Notes: a model not told the origin generated them from the sequence alone. A stretch of 64,000 nucleotides of DNA from Pseudomonas sp. ANT_J12 (GCF_008370045.1 NZ_VOBN01000005.1:344673-408672); one strand, 5' to 3'; shown: positions 54,356-63,631, counted from the stretch's first letter. Numbers and translations: made by a program.

Positions 54356-56137
54356 TTAAAGCGACTTCCACAATGAATCAAAATCCTCTTCCGCCCCGAC
54401 CACGCCGCTCCCCGGGTTGTTTTCGGTTTTGCTCGCCTCCAGCGAGCGATAAGCAAACTGGTTGAAACTGTTGGTGCTCGACACCCGCCGATCCAGCCCG
54501 GCGCGGCGTTCCTGGCCGTTGGTGTTGATCAGCACCTTGTTGCCTTCCTGGAACGGCAAACGCGGGGCCAGCAGGGTGGCGGGCAGATCAATCGCGCTGA
54601 TCGCCGGCAGCAACAAGCCGCGCAGATACTGACTGTGATCGTCCCGGGTGCGCACCAATTGCAAGCCGCAGGGCTCGGCATACGGCGCGACCTGCTCGAT
54701 GCCCATCTGGGTCCCACCGCCCCGAACCTGGCGAATCCAGCGCACCACAGCGATGCTCCAGCCCTGGCCAGCAGCGTCTTCGATGCCGACCATTTCCCCG
54801 GCTTGCAGCTCGGGCGGCACGGCGCCGGGCCATGCCAGGCAATAACCGCCGGGGCTGTGGTTGATCACCGGCAAGGCGTAGGTCGGGAAGTGCCGGTTGC
54901 GGTCGGCGGCTTCATGGCTGTCGTCGTTCTGCAACGTCGGGTATTCGATTTCTTCGTAGGGCAGCAGGTCGTTAGCGGTGCCATTGGGCCCGGCGTCGAA
55001 CGCCTGACTCCAGTTGTCCTTGCCGCCGGCCGGTGCCGTCGCCGCAAACTGCGCCAGTCGCCCGGCGGGGTTTTTCAGGATGTCGCTGAACGAACGTTGC
55101 CCGCCCAGGTAGAAGTGCAACGCGCTCATGCCCACGCACAGGGTCAAGGTGCCGTTGCCGGCGGTGCGCTGGAAACTGCGCTCGGCGGCCTGGCCCCAGG
55201 CGGCGTTCAAGTGTTGCAAGGTATCGAGGTTCAGCCCGGTCGGGACGGGCAACGCGGTGTCGGTCGGGTTCAGCAGCCGGGCCTCGATGGCGGCCACCAG
55301 CGGCTGCGGATCAATTCCCAGCAAACTCGCCTGCTGCTCGGCGCGGAACTTGGACCGATAGCGTGGCCCGACATCGAGTTCCGGCGCCACCGCAAACAGC
55401 TCATTGCCCGGTTTGCCGGGGTGCAACTTGATCCATTTGCTCCAGGGTTCCAGCACCTCGGCGAGGCGGGCGATCTGGTTCTGGCGCAGTTGATTGCAGC
55501 GTGAGGCGCCCAGCAGCAGGGCGGCCACGTAGGTCTGCTCGATGCTCAGGTCGGGGGTCTCGCTGGCCAGTTCATCGCGCACGCTGATGTTTTGCAGCCG
55601 ATGCTCGCAGCCGATTCGATACAACTGATGCAGCTCCAGCCACACCCCTTCCGGCACCGGGCAATACAACTGGGTAGCGCGGATCAACGGGCCGTTCAGG
55701 CAATGGATCGCCCGTTGCAACGCCTGGGTCAGCAGCGGCGCGCGGTCCTTGCTGAAGCGCGGGGCGATGCGCATGACGATCTGTTTGTAGCCGATTGCCA
55801 AATGACTTTGCAGCGCCTGGCAGAGGTTGGCGATCTTGCGCGAACGCTCGTCGAGGACAATCGCCTGATGCAGGAAATGCCGCTCCAGGTGCTTGCAGAC
55901 GTAATACACCTCGGGGCGCAGCAGTTCGAGCAATTGCAGGCGATTATCGCTGGGGGTCAGCAATTGATTGAGTTCGCTCAAGCCTTGATACAACTGACGA
56001 GCGGTTTCGCCAATGTTGGCTTTGGGCAGGTTGGCGATCCAGCGCTTGAGGTCGCGCGGGGTGGCTTCGCAGAACGACAGGCGCAAGCCGGCGGGGATCG
56101 GTGCGCGCAGCAACAGTGTGGGCTTGTTCTCATTCAT
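54356..56137 (-). CDS. PA4958-like protein with PilZ-like C-terminal region
   Basis: A 593-residue cytosolic protein. The N-terminal two-thirds is helical and of unknown function (RDLKRWIANLPKANIGETARQLYQGLSELNQL). Near residues 430-500 a beta-rich stretch (GYCLAWPGAVPPELQAGEMVGIED... VVRWIRQVRGGGTQMGIEQV) is reminiscent of PilZ domains, but I do not see the RxxxR motif for c-di-GMP. The ATG at 56137 gives MNENKPTLLLRAPIPAGLRL. By position it equals PA4958, but its PAO1 neighbour fimX is absent. Function unknown. Confidence 0.7.
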   Translation of the reverse strand: MNENKPTLLLRAPIPAGLRLSFCEATPRDLKRWIANLPKANIGETARQLYQGLSELNQLLTPSDNRLQLLELLRPEVYYVCKHLERHFLHQAIVLDERSRKIANLCQALQSHLAIGYKQIVMRIAPRFSKDRAPLLTQALQRAIHCLNGPLIRATQLYCPVPEGVWLELHQLYRIGCEHRLQNISVRDELASETPDLSIEQTYVAALLLGASRCNQLRQNQIARLAEVLEPWSKWIKLHPGKPGNELFAVAPELDVGPRYRSKFRAEQQASLLGIDPQPLVAAIEARLLNPTDTALPVPTGLNLDTLQHLNAAWGQAAERSFQRTAGNGTLTLCVGMSALHFYLGGQRSFSDILKNPAGRLAQFAATAPAGGKDNWSQAFDAGPNGTANDLLPYEEIEYPTLQNDDSHEAADRNRHFPTYALPVINHSPGGYCLAWPGAVPPELQAGEMVGIEDAAGQGWSIAVVRWIRQVRGGGTQMGIEQVAPYAEPCGLQLVRTRDDHSQYLRGLLLPAISAIDLPATLLAPRLPFQEGNKVLINTNGQERRAGLDRRVSSTNSFNQFAYRSLEASKTENNPGSGVVGAEEDFDSLWKSL

Positions 56138-56255
56138 GCCGTGGAAAAACTCCGACCGGGAAATGGGCAGTGAATGGTCTGACTGTAGCACTTGCTGGTC
56201 GTTACCGTTTGTCTGCCAATTGAGTGAGGGCCGAGCGTCCGACTAATCTCTCAGG

Positions 56256-56306
56256 CGTGCGACTGGATACGCACAGTCGTACGGCCTGCTGCCTACGCAG
56301 AGCAGG
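56256..56306. promoter_or_regulatory. Two inverted repeats upstream of the lectin gene
   Basis: CGTGCGACTG and CAGTCGTACG (56256-56265, 56274-56283) form a 10-bp inverted repeat with one mismatch. CCTGCT/AGCAGG (56285-56290, 56301-56306) forms a second. They lie 30-80 bp upstream of the start codon and could be operator or leader structure. No promoter could be assigned with confidence. Confidence 0.45.
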
Positions 56307-56336
56307 TCTCTTTGTAACTTCAAGGAGATGAGGTTC

Positions 56337-56738
56337 ATGTCTAGATACGTAGTGGCAAATCAATGGGGCGGTAGTTCGGCACCCTGGCATCCCGGTGGAG
56401 ACTGGACGCTGGGCGCGCGGGACAACCAGAACGTTGTCGCGATCGAGATCAAGTCAGGCGATGGCGGCAAGAGTTTCACCGGCACCATGACGTATGCGGG
56501 TGAAGGTCCCATTGGCTTCAAGGCTCAGCGCACGGGCCAGAACCAGTACAACGTTGAAAATCAGTGGGGCGGCAACGACGCTCCATGGCACCCGGGTGGC
56601 AAGTGGGTCATCGGTGGTCGCGATAATCAGAACGTTGTGGCGTTGAGCGTGACCTCCAGCGATGGAGGGAAAAACCTCAGTGGCACCAATACCTATGCCA
56701 ACGAAGGGCCGATCGGCTTCCGTGGACAGATAGAGTAA
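56337..56738 (+). CDS. OAA-family high-mannose-binding lectin
   Basis: A 133-residue lectin of the Oscillatoria agardhii agglutinin homologue family, the same length as the P. fluorescens member. It consists of two tandem repeats of about 67 residues; each has NQWGGSSAPWHPGG/NQWGGNDAPWHPGG, RDNQNVVA and EGPIGF. These form a beta-barrel with two mannan-binding sites. There is no signal peptide. ATG 56337 follows AGGAG nine bases upstream. The gene stands alone between a repeat-rich gap and psd. Homologues bind high-mannose N-glycans, so a role against eukaryotic cells, viruses or predators is possible but unproven. Confidence 0.92.
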   Translation: MSRYVVANQWGGSSAPWHPGGDWTLGARDNQNVVAIEIKSGDGGKSFTGTMTYAGEGPIGFKAQRTGQNQYNVENQWGGNDAPWHPGGKWVIGGRDNQNVVALSVTSSDGGKNLSGTNTYANEGPIGFRGQIE

Positions 56739-56757
56739 CGGCACCACCGAGTGGTAT

Positions 56758-56787
56758 CCGCCCCTTCGAAGACGTTCGAAAGGGCGG
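56758..56787 (+). terminator. Hairpin after the lectin gene
   Basis: CCGCCCCTTCGAA and TTCGAAAGGGCGG pair with one mismatch. There is no clear T-run, so termination is plausible but unproven. Confidence 0.5.
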
Positions 56788-56851
56788 AACTGTGGTGAAT
56801 GCCAGTCAGTGTAGAAGTGGAGCGCCGCAACCCATGTAGGTGCGAGCTTGT

Positions 56852-56981
56852 GTGGCGAGGGGGCTTGCCCCCGTTCGACTGCGAAGCAGTCGTAAAACCA
56901 ATCGGTGCTTCTATATTTAGATCGCGTTGACTCGTTTTCAGGTGCGCTTCGCGCCCCAACGGGGGCAAGCCCCCTCGCCAC
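56852..56981. repeat. REPIN-type inverted repeat pair (copy 4 of 4)
   Basis: GTGGCGAGGGGGCTTGCCCC on the left and GGGGCAAGCCCCCTCGCCAC on the right, 130 bp, with an A+T-rich centre. It sits between the convergent lectin and psd genes. Confidence 0.88.
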
Positions 56982-57020
56982 AAAGGCTCGCCCACAGGTT
57001 CTTCATTCGGCCATCCGGGA

Positions 57021-57881
57021 TCAGGCGTTCGGCAAACCCAAAGCCTGGCCCATCTGCACCGGCGACGTCGCGCCGAGGCCTTCGACCCATTTCACTTGAT
57101 CCGGCCCGAACAGCACGACCGCCGTCGAACCCAGTTTGAAGCGACCCAGTTCCGCACCTTTCTCCAGATGGATTGGCGCACGGGCGGCTTCGTCGTAGCG
57201 GAAAGTTTTCAGCTCGCGTTTCGGCGGCGTGACCAGCCCGGCCCACACGGTTTCAATCGACGCCACGATCATCGCGCCCACCAGCACCACGGCCATCGGC
57301 CCGCGCTCGGTGTCGAAGATGCACGCCACACGCTCGTTGCGGGCGAACAGCTCGGGGACGTTTTCGGCGGTGGTCTGGTTGACCGAGAAGATCCGGCCCG
57401 GGATGTAGACCATCTCGCGCAGGGTGCCGGCCAGCGGCATGTGCACGCGGTGGTAGTCCTTCGGCGACAGGTAGATCGTCGCGAAATCACCGCCCATGAA
57501 CGGCGCGGCATTCGCGGTATCGCCACCCAGCAATTCCAGCACGCTGAAGCTGTGGCCCTTGGCCTGGAACACGCGACCGTGTTCGATCGGGCCGAGCTGG
57601 CTGACCGCACCGTCGGCCGGGCTGAGGATCGCGCCCGGGGTTTCGTCCAGCGGCCGCGCGCCGTCTTTCAGGGCGCGGGTGAAGAACGCGTTGAAGTGCT
57701 CGTAGGCGGTCAGGTCTTCGACCAGCGCCTGGGACATGTCCACCTGATAACGCTTGGCGAACCACGCGGTGAACGCATTCTTGAACCAGCGCACGCGGCA
57801 TTCGGCGACGCAGCCGGCCAGTCGCGAGAGCAAGTGGTGAGGCAGCAGGTATTGGCTGAGGATAAACAGACGCTTATTCAT
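57021..57881 (-). CDS. psd: Phosphatidylserine decarboxylase proenzyme
   Basis: Makes phosphatidylethanolamine at the inner membrane. The 286-residue proenzyme carries the LGST self-cleavage motif at residues 250-253 ([11 protein letters not shown]), where cleavage between Gly and Ser forms the pyruvoyl group, and conserved SPADG and YHRVHMP segments. It is 18 bases downstream of rhdA on the same strand, as PA4957-PA4956, and is likely co-transcribed. Confidence 0.95.
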   Translation of the reverse strand: MNKRLFILSQYLLPHHLLSRLAGCVAECRVRWFKNAFTAWFAKRYQVDMSQALVEDLTAYEHFNAFFTRALKDGARPLDETPGAILSPADGAVSQLGPIEHGRVFQAKGHSFSVLELLGGDTANAAPFMGGDFATIYLSPKDYHRVHMPLAGTLREMVYIPGRIFSVNQTTAENVPELFARNERVACIFDTERGPMAVVLVGAMIVASIETVWAGLVTPPKRELKTFRYDEAARAPIHLEKGAELGRFKLGSTAVVLFGPDQVKWVEGLGATSPVQMGQALGLPNA

Positions 57882-57899
57882 TAACTGTCCTTAAAAACC

Positions 57900-58715
57900 T
57901 TAAATCTCTACGGGGGTGTCGGGATGGTTGCCCCATTCGCCCCAGGAGCCGGCGTAGCCTTTGACCCGCGGATAACCGAGGGACTTGGCCACTAGATAAG
58001 TGAAGCCAGAGCGGTGGTGGGTCTGGCAGTGAGTGATGATTTCTTTGTCTTTGGTGATGCCGAGTTGTTCGAGGATCTTCGGCATGTCGGTGCGGATGCG
58101 CAGGTGACGCGACTGATCCATGCCGGCGGTCCATTCAAAATTGACGGCGCCCGGAATGTGCCCGGCCTTGGCCGCCAGCACTTTCTCGCCGGAGTACTCC
58201 AGCGGCCCACGGGCATCCCAGATCGCCAGGTCGGCGGCGCCGAGACGGCTTTGCAGGTACTCGCGGGTGGCGGTGGGTTCGTCGTGCAAGGTCAGTTTGA
58301 CCGGGCCGCCGACCGGGGCCGGGACCTGGATCGACATCGGCAAGCCCGCCGCCAGCCAGGCTGGCAGGCCACCGTCGATGTAGTGATATTTGTTGTGGCC
58401 GATCACATCCAGCAACCAGATGAAACGCCCGGCCCAACCGCCGCCTTCGTCGTCATACACCACGTAGACCGCATCGGGGTTGTGGCCCAGTTCGCCGAAC
58501 AATGTTTCCAGGGCCGCGTGGGTCGGCAGCAAGCCAGGCGCCGGAGCCTGGCCGAGCTGGGTGCGTTTTGGATCGACAAACCGCGCGCCGGGCAAATGCC
58601 CTTCGGTGTAGCGGGCTGTGCTGGTCAGGTCCACCAGAATCAGTTCGCGGGCGTCGAGGCGCGGGAGCAAGTCGCTCGGCTCGATCACCAGCGGCAAGCC
58701 AGAGAAGTCAGACAT
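57900..58715 (-). CDS. rhdA: Thiosulfate sulfurtransferase (rhodanese)
   Basis: A 271-residue two-domain rhodanese. The active-site loop is CQTHHR with Cys230, the same motif and residue number as Azotobacter vinelandii RhdA. An inactive N-terminal rhodanese domain precedes it. It transfers sulfane sulfur to cyanide or other acceptors. It forms a likely operon with psd downstream; the HDOD gene lies upstream on the same strand. Confidence 0.93.
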   Translation of the reverse strand: MSDFSGLPLVIEPSDLLPRLDARELILVDLTSTARYTEGHLPGARFVDPKRTQLGQAPAPGLLPTHAALETLFGELGHNPDAVYVVYDDEGGGWAGRFIWLLDVIGHNKYHYIDGGLPAWLAAGLPMSIQVPAPVGGPVKLTLHDEPTATREYLQSRLGAADLAIWDARGPLEYSGEKVLAAKAGHIPGAVNFEWTAGMDQSRHLRIRTDMPKILEQLGITKDKEIITHCQTHHRSGFTYLVAKSLGYPRVKGYAGSWGEWGNHPDTPVEI

Positions 58716-58757
58716 GTGAGGTCTCCAGGGCGAAAAAGGGAGGATTGTAGCGCAGCA

Positions 58758-60296
58758 TCATTGGCCGCGGCTGCTAAAAGTACTCAGTGCCTTTTCGATG
58801 CACTGCGCGGTTTTGCCAAAGGCTTGCACGGTAATTTCCGAGAACGGCCCGCCGCCCTGGTCCGCCACCACAATCATGATCACCCGGCCATTATTGACCA
58901 GTGAGCGCAACAGCAAGTGTTCGCCGCTGAACTGCGAGCGCAGGCTGGCGGGCAGCAGGGCGGAGAACTGGGCATTGTTGGCCGGCGTCAGGCGTACTTG
59001 GGCCTGCTGCGAGAGCAAACGCTGCAACACGCTGCTCTGGCTGACCAGGAAATTCAGGCCGGCGGCTTCTTTCGGCAACCCGGCGGTCTGGTGCACCCGC
59101 AGATTGGCGTGGGTGCGGTCGGCCATCAGGATCATCACCCGTCGCATGCCGCAGGCCACCAGTGCATCCCGGGCCGAGGTGGTCAGGTGCATCGCGTTGG
59201 AGAAGCGGCTCGGTTCCACCAGCAGCTCGGCGCATTGTTTGCGCCAATGGCTCAAATCTTCAGTGGTCGGTGCCGGGGCCGGCAGCAACCCGGCGTGAAT
59301 ACGGTTCATGCCCCACGGCCACAGCAGCGAAACCGCCGGGTGCCACAGATCCGGCATCGCATGCTGGCGGGCGCTGTTGGCGGCCTGTTGGTGCAACTGT
59401 TGCTGTACTTCGTCCATCGATATTTGCAGATAAAGACTGGTCAGGTACTGCCAGCGCTCAGCGTGCGGACAGTCCCAGGCCTGTTGCGCCGACAGCGCCA
59501 GGCCGTTGGCCAGCAGCACGGTGTTGGCCGGCTGATTGAGCCAGCGGCGCAGGGTAGGATCGTCGTCGAGGCGGTTTTGCTGACGCAGCGGGTGCTCGCT
59601 GTCCCGGGCGATGCGCAGCACTTTGACCAATTCCCGCTGCTCGTTGAGCAGCAGGCGATAACCCTGTTGCACCCAGATCGGCAGCCGCCAGATGTCCACC
59701 AGTGCCAGGCAGATTTCCAGCAGGCGTACGCCGAACAACTGCTTTTCGACTTTGCGCGCCGACTCGCCTTTATGGATGACCCGCAGTTCCCACTCTTCGA
59801 GCAAATGCGGGTGCGTCAGCGCCATTGGCCACAGCGGCGAGAGAAACAGCAGGCTGCCCCAATGAATGTCCTGCCACAGCCGCGCCAGGCGATTGGCGAA
59901 GAAGCCGTTGGCCTGTTGCGTCGCGTGCTGGCTGATCAGTTGCAGCTGGCGCAGGGCCTTGGGGATCTCGGATTGCGGTTCGGCGGGCAGGCGATCGAGC
60001 AGTTCTTCGGTGCGTTTCAGGCCGAGGCGATTGAGCGCCACGTCGAGGTTTTCCGCCGGCTCCGTCATGCTGCCGTGGGTGTGGCGGTTGGCCTCGCGAA
60101 TCACACTCAAGGCCAGGGCCGGGCTTTCCTGCATCAATTCGGCAATGTCGCGCAACGAGCTGCGGTTATTGCGAATGGCTTTGCAGACCCGGTCGTGACT
60201 CTCTTGCGGAACCGGCAGGCGCACGCCATCGAGAAGCTTGACCCAGCCTTCGAGAGTGGTCGGTTTTGGAGGTGGAACGTTCGTTTCGTTAGCCAT
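58758..60296 (-). CDS. HDOD domain protein
   Basis: A 512-residue protein. The N-terminal region (about 20-200) resembles an HDOD domain: RLPVPQESHDRVCKAIRNNRSSLRDIAELMQESPALALSVIREANR, then VALNRLGLKRTEELL. A helical middle follows, and the C-terminus (about 380-500) looks GAF-like. HDOD proteins act in signalling, often with c-di-GMP or motility systems. It is divergent from motAB, as PA4955 is in PAO1, which hints at a motility link. No catalytic HD residues are apparent. Confidence 0.82.
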   Translation of the reverse strand: MANETNVPPPKPTTLEGWVKLLDGVRLPVPQESHDRVCKAIRNNRSSLRDIAELMQESPALALSVIREANRHTHGSMTEPAENLDVALNRLGLKRTEELLDRLPAEPQSEIPKALRQLQLISQHATQQANGFFANRLARLWQDIHWGSLLFLSPLWPMALTHPHLLEEWELRVIHKGESARKVEKQLFGVRLLEICLALVDIWRLPIWVQQGYRLLLNEQRELVKVLRIARDSEHPLRQQNRLDDDPTLRRWLNQPANTVLLANGLALSAQQAWDCPHAERWQYLTSLYLQISMDEVQQQLHQQAANSARQHAMPDLWHPAVSLLWPWGMNRIHAGLLPAPAPTTEDLSHWRKQCAELLVEPSRFSNAMHLTTSARDALVACGMRRVMILMADRTHANLRVHQTAGLPKEAAGLNFLVSQSSVLQRLLSQQAQVRLTPANNAQFSALLPASLRSQFSGEHLLLRSLVNNGRVIMIVVADQGGGPFSEITVQAFGKTAQCIEKALSTFSSRGQ

Positions 60297-60367
60297 GGCT
60301 GGACGGGATCATCATTGGCTGTAAACACGCCCGGCGCGGGCTAAATTGGCTTTTCGCCTGAACTGGC

Positions 60368-60394
60368 TATAGTCTGGCGCAGTTTTGCCGATAA
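60368..60394 (+). promoter_or_regulatory. FliA (sigma-28) promoter of motAB
   Basis: TATAGTCT (60368-60375), 11 bases, then GCCGATAA (60387-60394). The -10 is identical to the FliA consensus, the spacer is exact, and the -35 matches TAAAGTTT in 6 of 8. It lies about 70 bp upstream of motA, which fits late flagellar control. Confidence 0.85.
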
Positions 60395-60462
60395 GTAGAA
60401 GAAGAGATTTTTTAACTTCCGAATATGACCTTGAACCCGACTCAGTAAGTGCTCTCCTACCT

Positions 60463-61314
60463 ATGGCTAAAATAATCGGCATCATCGTCGTATTCGCGAG
60501 CGTGCTCGGCGGATACGTGCTTTCCCATGGCAAAATCGCCGCCCTGATTCAGCCCTTCGAGGTGATGATCATCGGTGGTGCGGCCCTCGGTGCATTCCTG
60601 CAGGCCAACCCCGGCTACATGACCATGCACGTGCTCAAGAAATCCTTGAGCATGTTCAGTTCGCGTTTCAACCACACCTTCTATCTTGAAGTGCTGGGCC
60701 TGATCTACGAGATCCTCAACAAGAGCCGTCGCGAAGGCATGATGGCCATCGAAGGCGACATCGAAGATGCCGCTGCGAGCCCGATCTTCGCCAAGTACCC
60801 GACAGTCTTGAAAGACGAACGCATGACCGCGTTCATCTGCGACTACCTGCGCATCATGTCCTCCGGCAACATGGCTCCTCATGAGCTGGAAGGCCTGTTC
60901 GACATGGAACTCTACAGCCTCAAGGAAGACCTGGAGCACCCGTCCCACGCGGTGAACGGCATTGCCGACGCCATGCCCGGTTTCGGTATCGTCGCGGCGG
61001 TACTCGGTATCGTGGTGACCATGGCCTCCCTGGGCGAAGGCGACCAGAAAGCCATCGGCATGCACGTAGGTGCGGCGCTGGTCGGTACCTTCTTCGGTAT
61101 TCTCGCGGCCTACGGCTTCTTCGGCCCGCTGGCCCATTCCCTGGCCCACGATGCCAAGGAAGAACTGAACGTCTACGAAGCCATCAAGGCCTCGCTGGTT
61201 GCCTCCGCTTCCGGCATGCCGCCATCGTTGGCGGTGGAGTTCGGGCGCAAGGTTCTGTACCCGGCGCACCGTCCTAGCTTCGCTGAGCTGGAACAAGCGG
61301 TTCGCGGTCGTTAA
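60463..61314 (+). CDS. motA: Flagellar motor stator protein MotA
   Basis: A 283-residue stator subunit with four membrane helices. It starts MAKIIGIIVVFASVLGGYVLSHG. The proline-containing helices show GIADAMPGFGIVAAVLGIVVTMAS and GAALVGTFFGILAAYGF, and the cytosolic loop contacts FliG. Together with MotB it conducts protons. The start has no obvious ribosome-binding site but gives the family N-terminus. Three bases separate it from motB. PA4954 in PAO1 (also called motC). Confidence 0.94.
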   Translation: MAKIIGIIVVFASVLGGYVLSHGKIAALIQPFEVMIIGGAALGAFLQANPGYMTMHVLKKSLSMFSSRFNHTFYLEVLGLIYEILNKSRREGMMAIEGDIEDAAASPIFAKYPTVLKDERMTAFICDYLRIMSSGNMAPHELEGLFDMELYSLKEDLEHPSHAVNGIADAMPGFGIVAAVLGIVVTMASLGEGDQKAIGMHVGAALVGTFFGILAAYGFFGPLAHSLAHDAKEELNVYEAIKASLVASASGMPPSLAVEFGRKVLYPAHRPSFAELEQAVRGR

Positions 61315-61317
61315 GCC

Positions 61318-62367
61318 ATGGAAAATAACCAGCCGATAATCATCAAGCGCGTCAAGCGCATCGCCGGCGGGCATCACGGGGGCGCCTGGAAAATCGCCTT
61401 CGCTGACTTCGCCACGGCGATGATGGCGTTCTTCCTGGTGTTGTGGCTGCTGTCCACCGCCACCCCGGAACAGAAGATCGCCATCGCCGGTTACTTCAAA
61501 GACCCGGTCGGCTTCTCCGAAAGCGGCACGCCCTACATCATCGACCTGGGCGGCACGCCGACCCTGGCGCCGGAGAACACCCTCAACCCCGAGGTGAAAT
61601 CCCAGCCCCAACCGGACAAAGTGACCGTCGATACCGATCAGGTCGAAGGCATGGCCGAACAGGTCGAGAAAGAACGCCTGGAATTGCTGCTGCAAGAACT
61701 GCAGAACAAGGTCGAAGAGAACCCGCAACTGCAGAAGTTCAAGGACCAGATCCTGTTCGAGATCACGCCGAACGGCTTGCGCATCCAGATCATGGACGCG
61801 GATAACCGGCCGATGTTCGACTCGGGTTCGGCGCGTCTGAAACCGTATTTCGAAGACATCCTGCTGGCCATGGCCGACACCATTAAAGCGGTGCCGAACA
61901 AGATCAGCATCAGCGGCCATACCGACGCCAAGCCGTACACCGGCACCGGTGATTTCGGCAACTGGGAATTGTCGGCCAACCGCGCCAACGCCGCTCGCCG
62001 TGCGTTGGTGGCTGGCAGCTATCCGGAGTCGCAAGTGGCGCGGGTGGTGGGTTATGCGTCGTCGGCGTTGTTTGATCGGGAACATCCGTTCAACCCGGTC
62101 AATCGGCGGATCGATATTGTCGTGCTGACCAAGAAGGCACAGGCGGCCATCGAAGGGGCGCAAGGTGCCGATCCAACAACGACGCCGGGGCAGGGCGCGC
62201 CGGGTGAAGCGCCGAATGCGCCAGCCACACCGGTTGATCCGAATGCGTTGCCTGCGGACAAGCAGCCGGTGCCGGCCCATGAGCTTCGCGAGCGGTTGAA
62301 TCTGTTCGAGGACGCGGCGCCGAAGCCGGGTGATCCGGCTAAACCGGCGGAGCCACCCAAGCAATAA
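61318..62367 (+). CDS. motB: Flagellar motor stator protein MotB
   Basis: A 349-residue stator subunit. A single membrane helix, AFADFATAMMAFFLVLWLL, contains the proton-binding Asp. A periplasmic OmpA/MotB peptidoglycan-binding domain follows (ISISGHTDAKPY... NRRIDIVV) and a long Pro/Ala-rich tail (GQGAPGEAPNAPATPVDPN). Co-transcribed with motA; a strong terminator follows 5 bp later. PA4953 in PAO1. Confidence 0.95.
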   Translation: MENNQPIIIKRVKRIAGGHHGGAWKIAFADFATAMMAFFLVLWLLSTATPEQKIAIAGYFKDPVGFSESGTPYIIDLGGTPTLAPENTLNPEVKSQPQPDKVTVDTDQVEGMAEQVEKERLELLLQELQNKVEENPQLQKFKDQILFEITPNGLRIQIMDADNRPMFDSGSARLKPYFEDILLAMADTIKAVPNKISISGHTDAKPYTGTGDFGNWELSANRANAARRALVAGSYPESQVARVVGYASSALFDREHPFNPVNRRIDIVVLTKKAQAAIEGAQGADPTTTPGQGAPGEAPNAPATPVDPNALPADKQPVPAHELRERLNLFEDAAPKPGDPAKPAEPPKQ

Positions 62368-62371
62368 CCTC

Positions 62372-62400
62372 AAAAAAGCCACGGTAATCGTGGCTTTTTT
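62372..62400 (+). terminator. Intrinsic terminator after motB
   Basis: AAAAAAGCCACG-GTAAT-CGTGGCTTTTTT: a perfect stem with A-run and T-run, closing the motAB operon. Confidence 0.93.
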
Positions 62401-62453
62401 GTGTCTGGCGGCGTCACCACTGCACGTTTTTTTAGAATCAGGGAAGATCAGAG

Positions 62454-63620
62454 ATGGAAAGACTCAAAGCCTATTTCCAGCGACACGGCAATGCGCCCTT
62501 CAAATTCGGTGAAGGCCGGGTCAGTGGCTACATCTCGGCCACGCTCGGGCTGTTGAGCCTGCTCGCAGTATTCTGCTTCCTGTTTCCCGAGTGGCTGACC
62601 ACCGCCGAATTGCGCAAGGTCTACGACGAGCAGTTCGCACGCACCACGCTGTTGCTCGGGCTGGTGCTGTCGTTCAGCCTCGGCACCCTGAATATCCTGC
62701 TCAACAAGCGCAAGCGCCTGGGGATCACCGGGTTGGTGGCCTCGGGGCTGGCAGTGTTCCTCGGCGGCACCAATGTGCAGATCAGCTCGATCGGGCAGAC
62801 CCCTTACTCGCTGGGGCTGGACTGGTTCGTCCTGGCCCTGTTGGTGTCGGCCATCGTTTTCATCCCCCTGGAAAAACTCTATTCCAAGGACCCCGAGCAA
62901 AACATCCTGCGCCCGCACTGGCGAACCGACCTGACCTATTTTTTCGTCAGCCACATGCTGGTGCAATTCATCCTGATCTTCATCACCGCCTCGTCGAGCT
63001 ACGTGGCGGGTTGGGCGATGTCGACGGAATTGCAGGCCAGCGTGCAAAGCCTGCCGCTTGTTGTGCAGTTCTTCCTCGCCGTGCTGGTGGCCGACCTTGG
63101 TCAGTATTGGTTGCATCGTCTCTATCATGTGGTGCCGTGGCTGTGGCGCATCCACGCGGTGCATCACTCGAGCACGCACATGGATTGGCTTGCCGGTTCG
63201 CGCGTGCACTTTATCGAGATTCTGCTGACCCGTACCGGCGTGCTGGTGCCTCTGATGCTGCTGGGCTTTGCGCCGCAGGCGTTGAATGCCTATGTGATTC
63301 TGGTCGGCGTCCAGGCTGTGTTGGCCCATGCCAATGTGCGGATCAATGGTGGCTGGCTGAACTACGTGATGGTTTTGCCGCGTTATCACCATTGGCACCA
63401 TGCGCGGCACAAGGATTACATTTACAAGAACTACGCGATCCACACGCCGTTGGTGGACATGCTGTTTGGTACGTTCAAGTTGCCGCCCAAGGAATGGCCG
63501 GTGCGCTACGGGGTGTTTGGCAAGGAGTTGCCGGGTGGGATTGTGCGTCAGCATCTTTATCCGTTTCAGAAGCCTGAGCCGAAGGTCGTTGCGCCGAAGC
63601 CGCCGGCGGCGGTTTCCTGA
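62454..63620 (+). CDS. Sterol desaturase/fatty acid hydroxylase family membrane protein
   Basis: A 388-residue integral membrane protein with about seven hydrophobic segments. The C-terminal half carries the di-iron histidine clusters HRLYH, HAVHHSS and HHWHH in the order expected for the family. Such enzymes hydroxylate or desaturate lipids. The N-terminal 150 residues add four membrane segments. It is bounded by terminators on both sides, so it is a single-gene unit. I recall no equivalent after motB in PAO1, where rsgA follows. Substrate unknown. Confidence 0.88.
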   Translation: MERLKAYFQRHGNAPFKFGEGRVSGYISATLGLLSLLAVFCFLFPEWLTTAELRKVYDEQFARTTLLLGLVLSFSLGTLNILLNKRKRLGITGLVASGLAVFLGGTNVQISSIGQTPYSLGLDWFVLALLVSAIVFIPLEKLYSKDPEQNILRPHWRTDLTYFFVSHMLVQFILIFITASSSYVAGWAMSTELQASVQSLPLVVQFFLAVLVADLGQYWLHRLYHVVPWLWRIHAVHHSSTHMDWLAGSRVHFIEILLTRTGVLVPLMLLGFAPQALNAYVILVGVQAVLAHANVRINGGWLNYVMVLPRYHHWHHARHKDYIYKNYAIHTPLVDMLFGTFKLPPKEWPVRYGVFGKELPGGIVRQHLYPFQKPEPKVVAPKPPAAVS

Positions 63621-63631
63621 GTTAGCGATGA

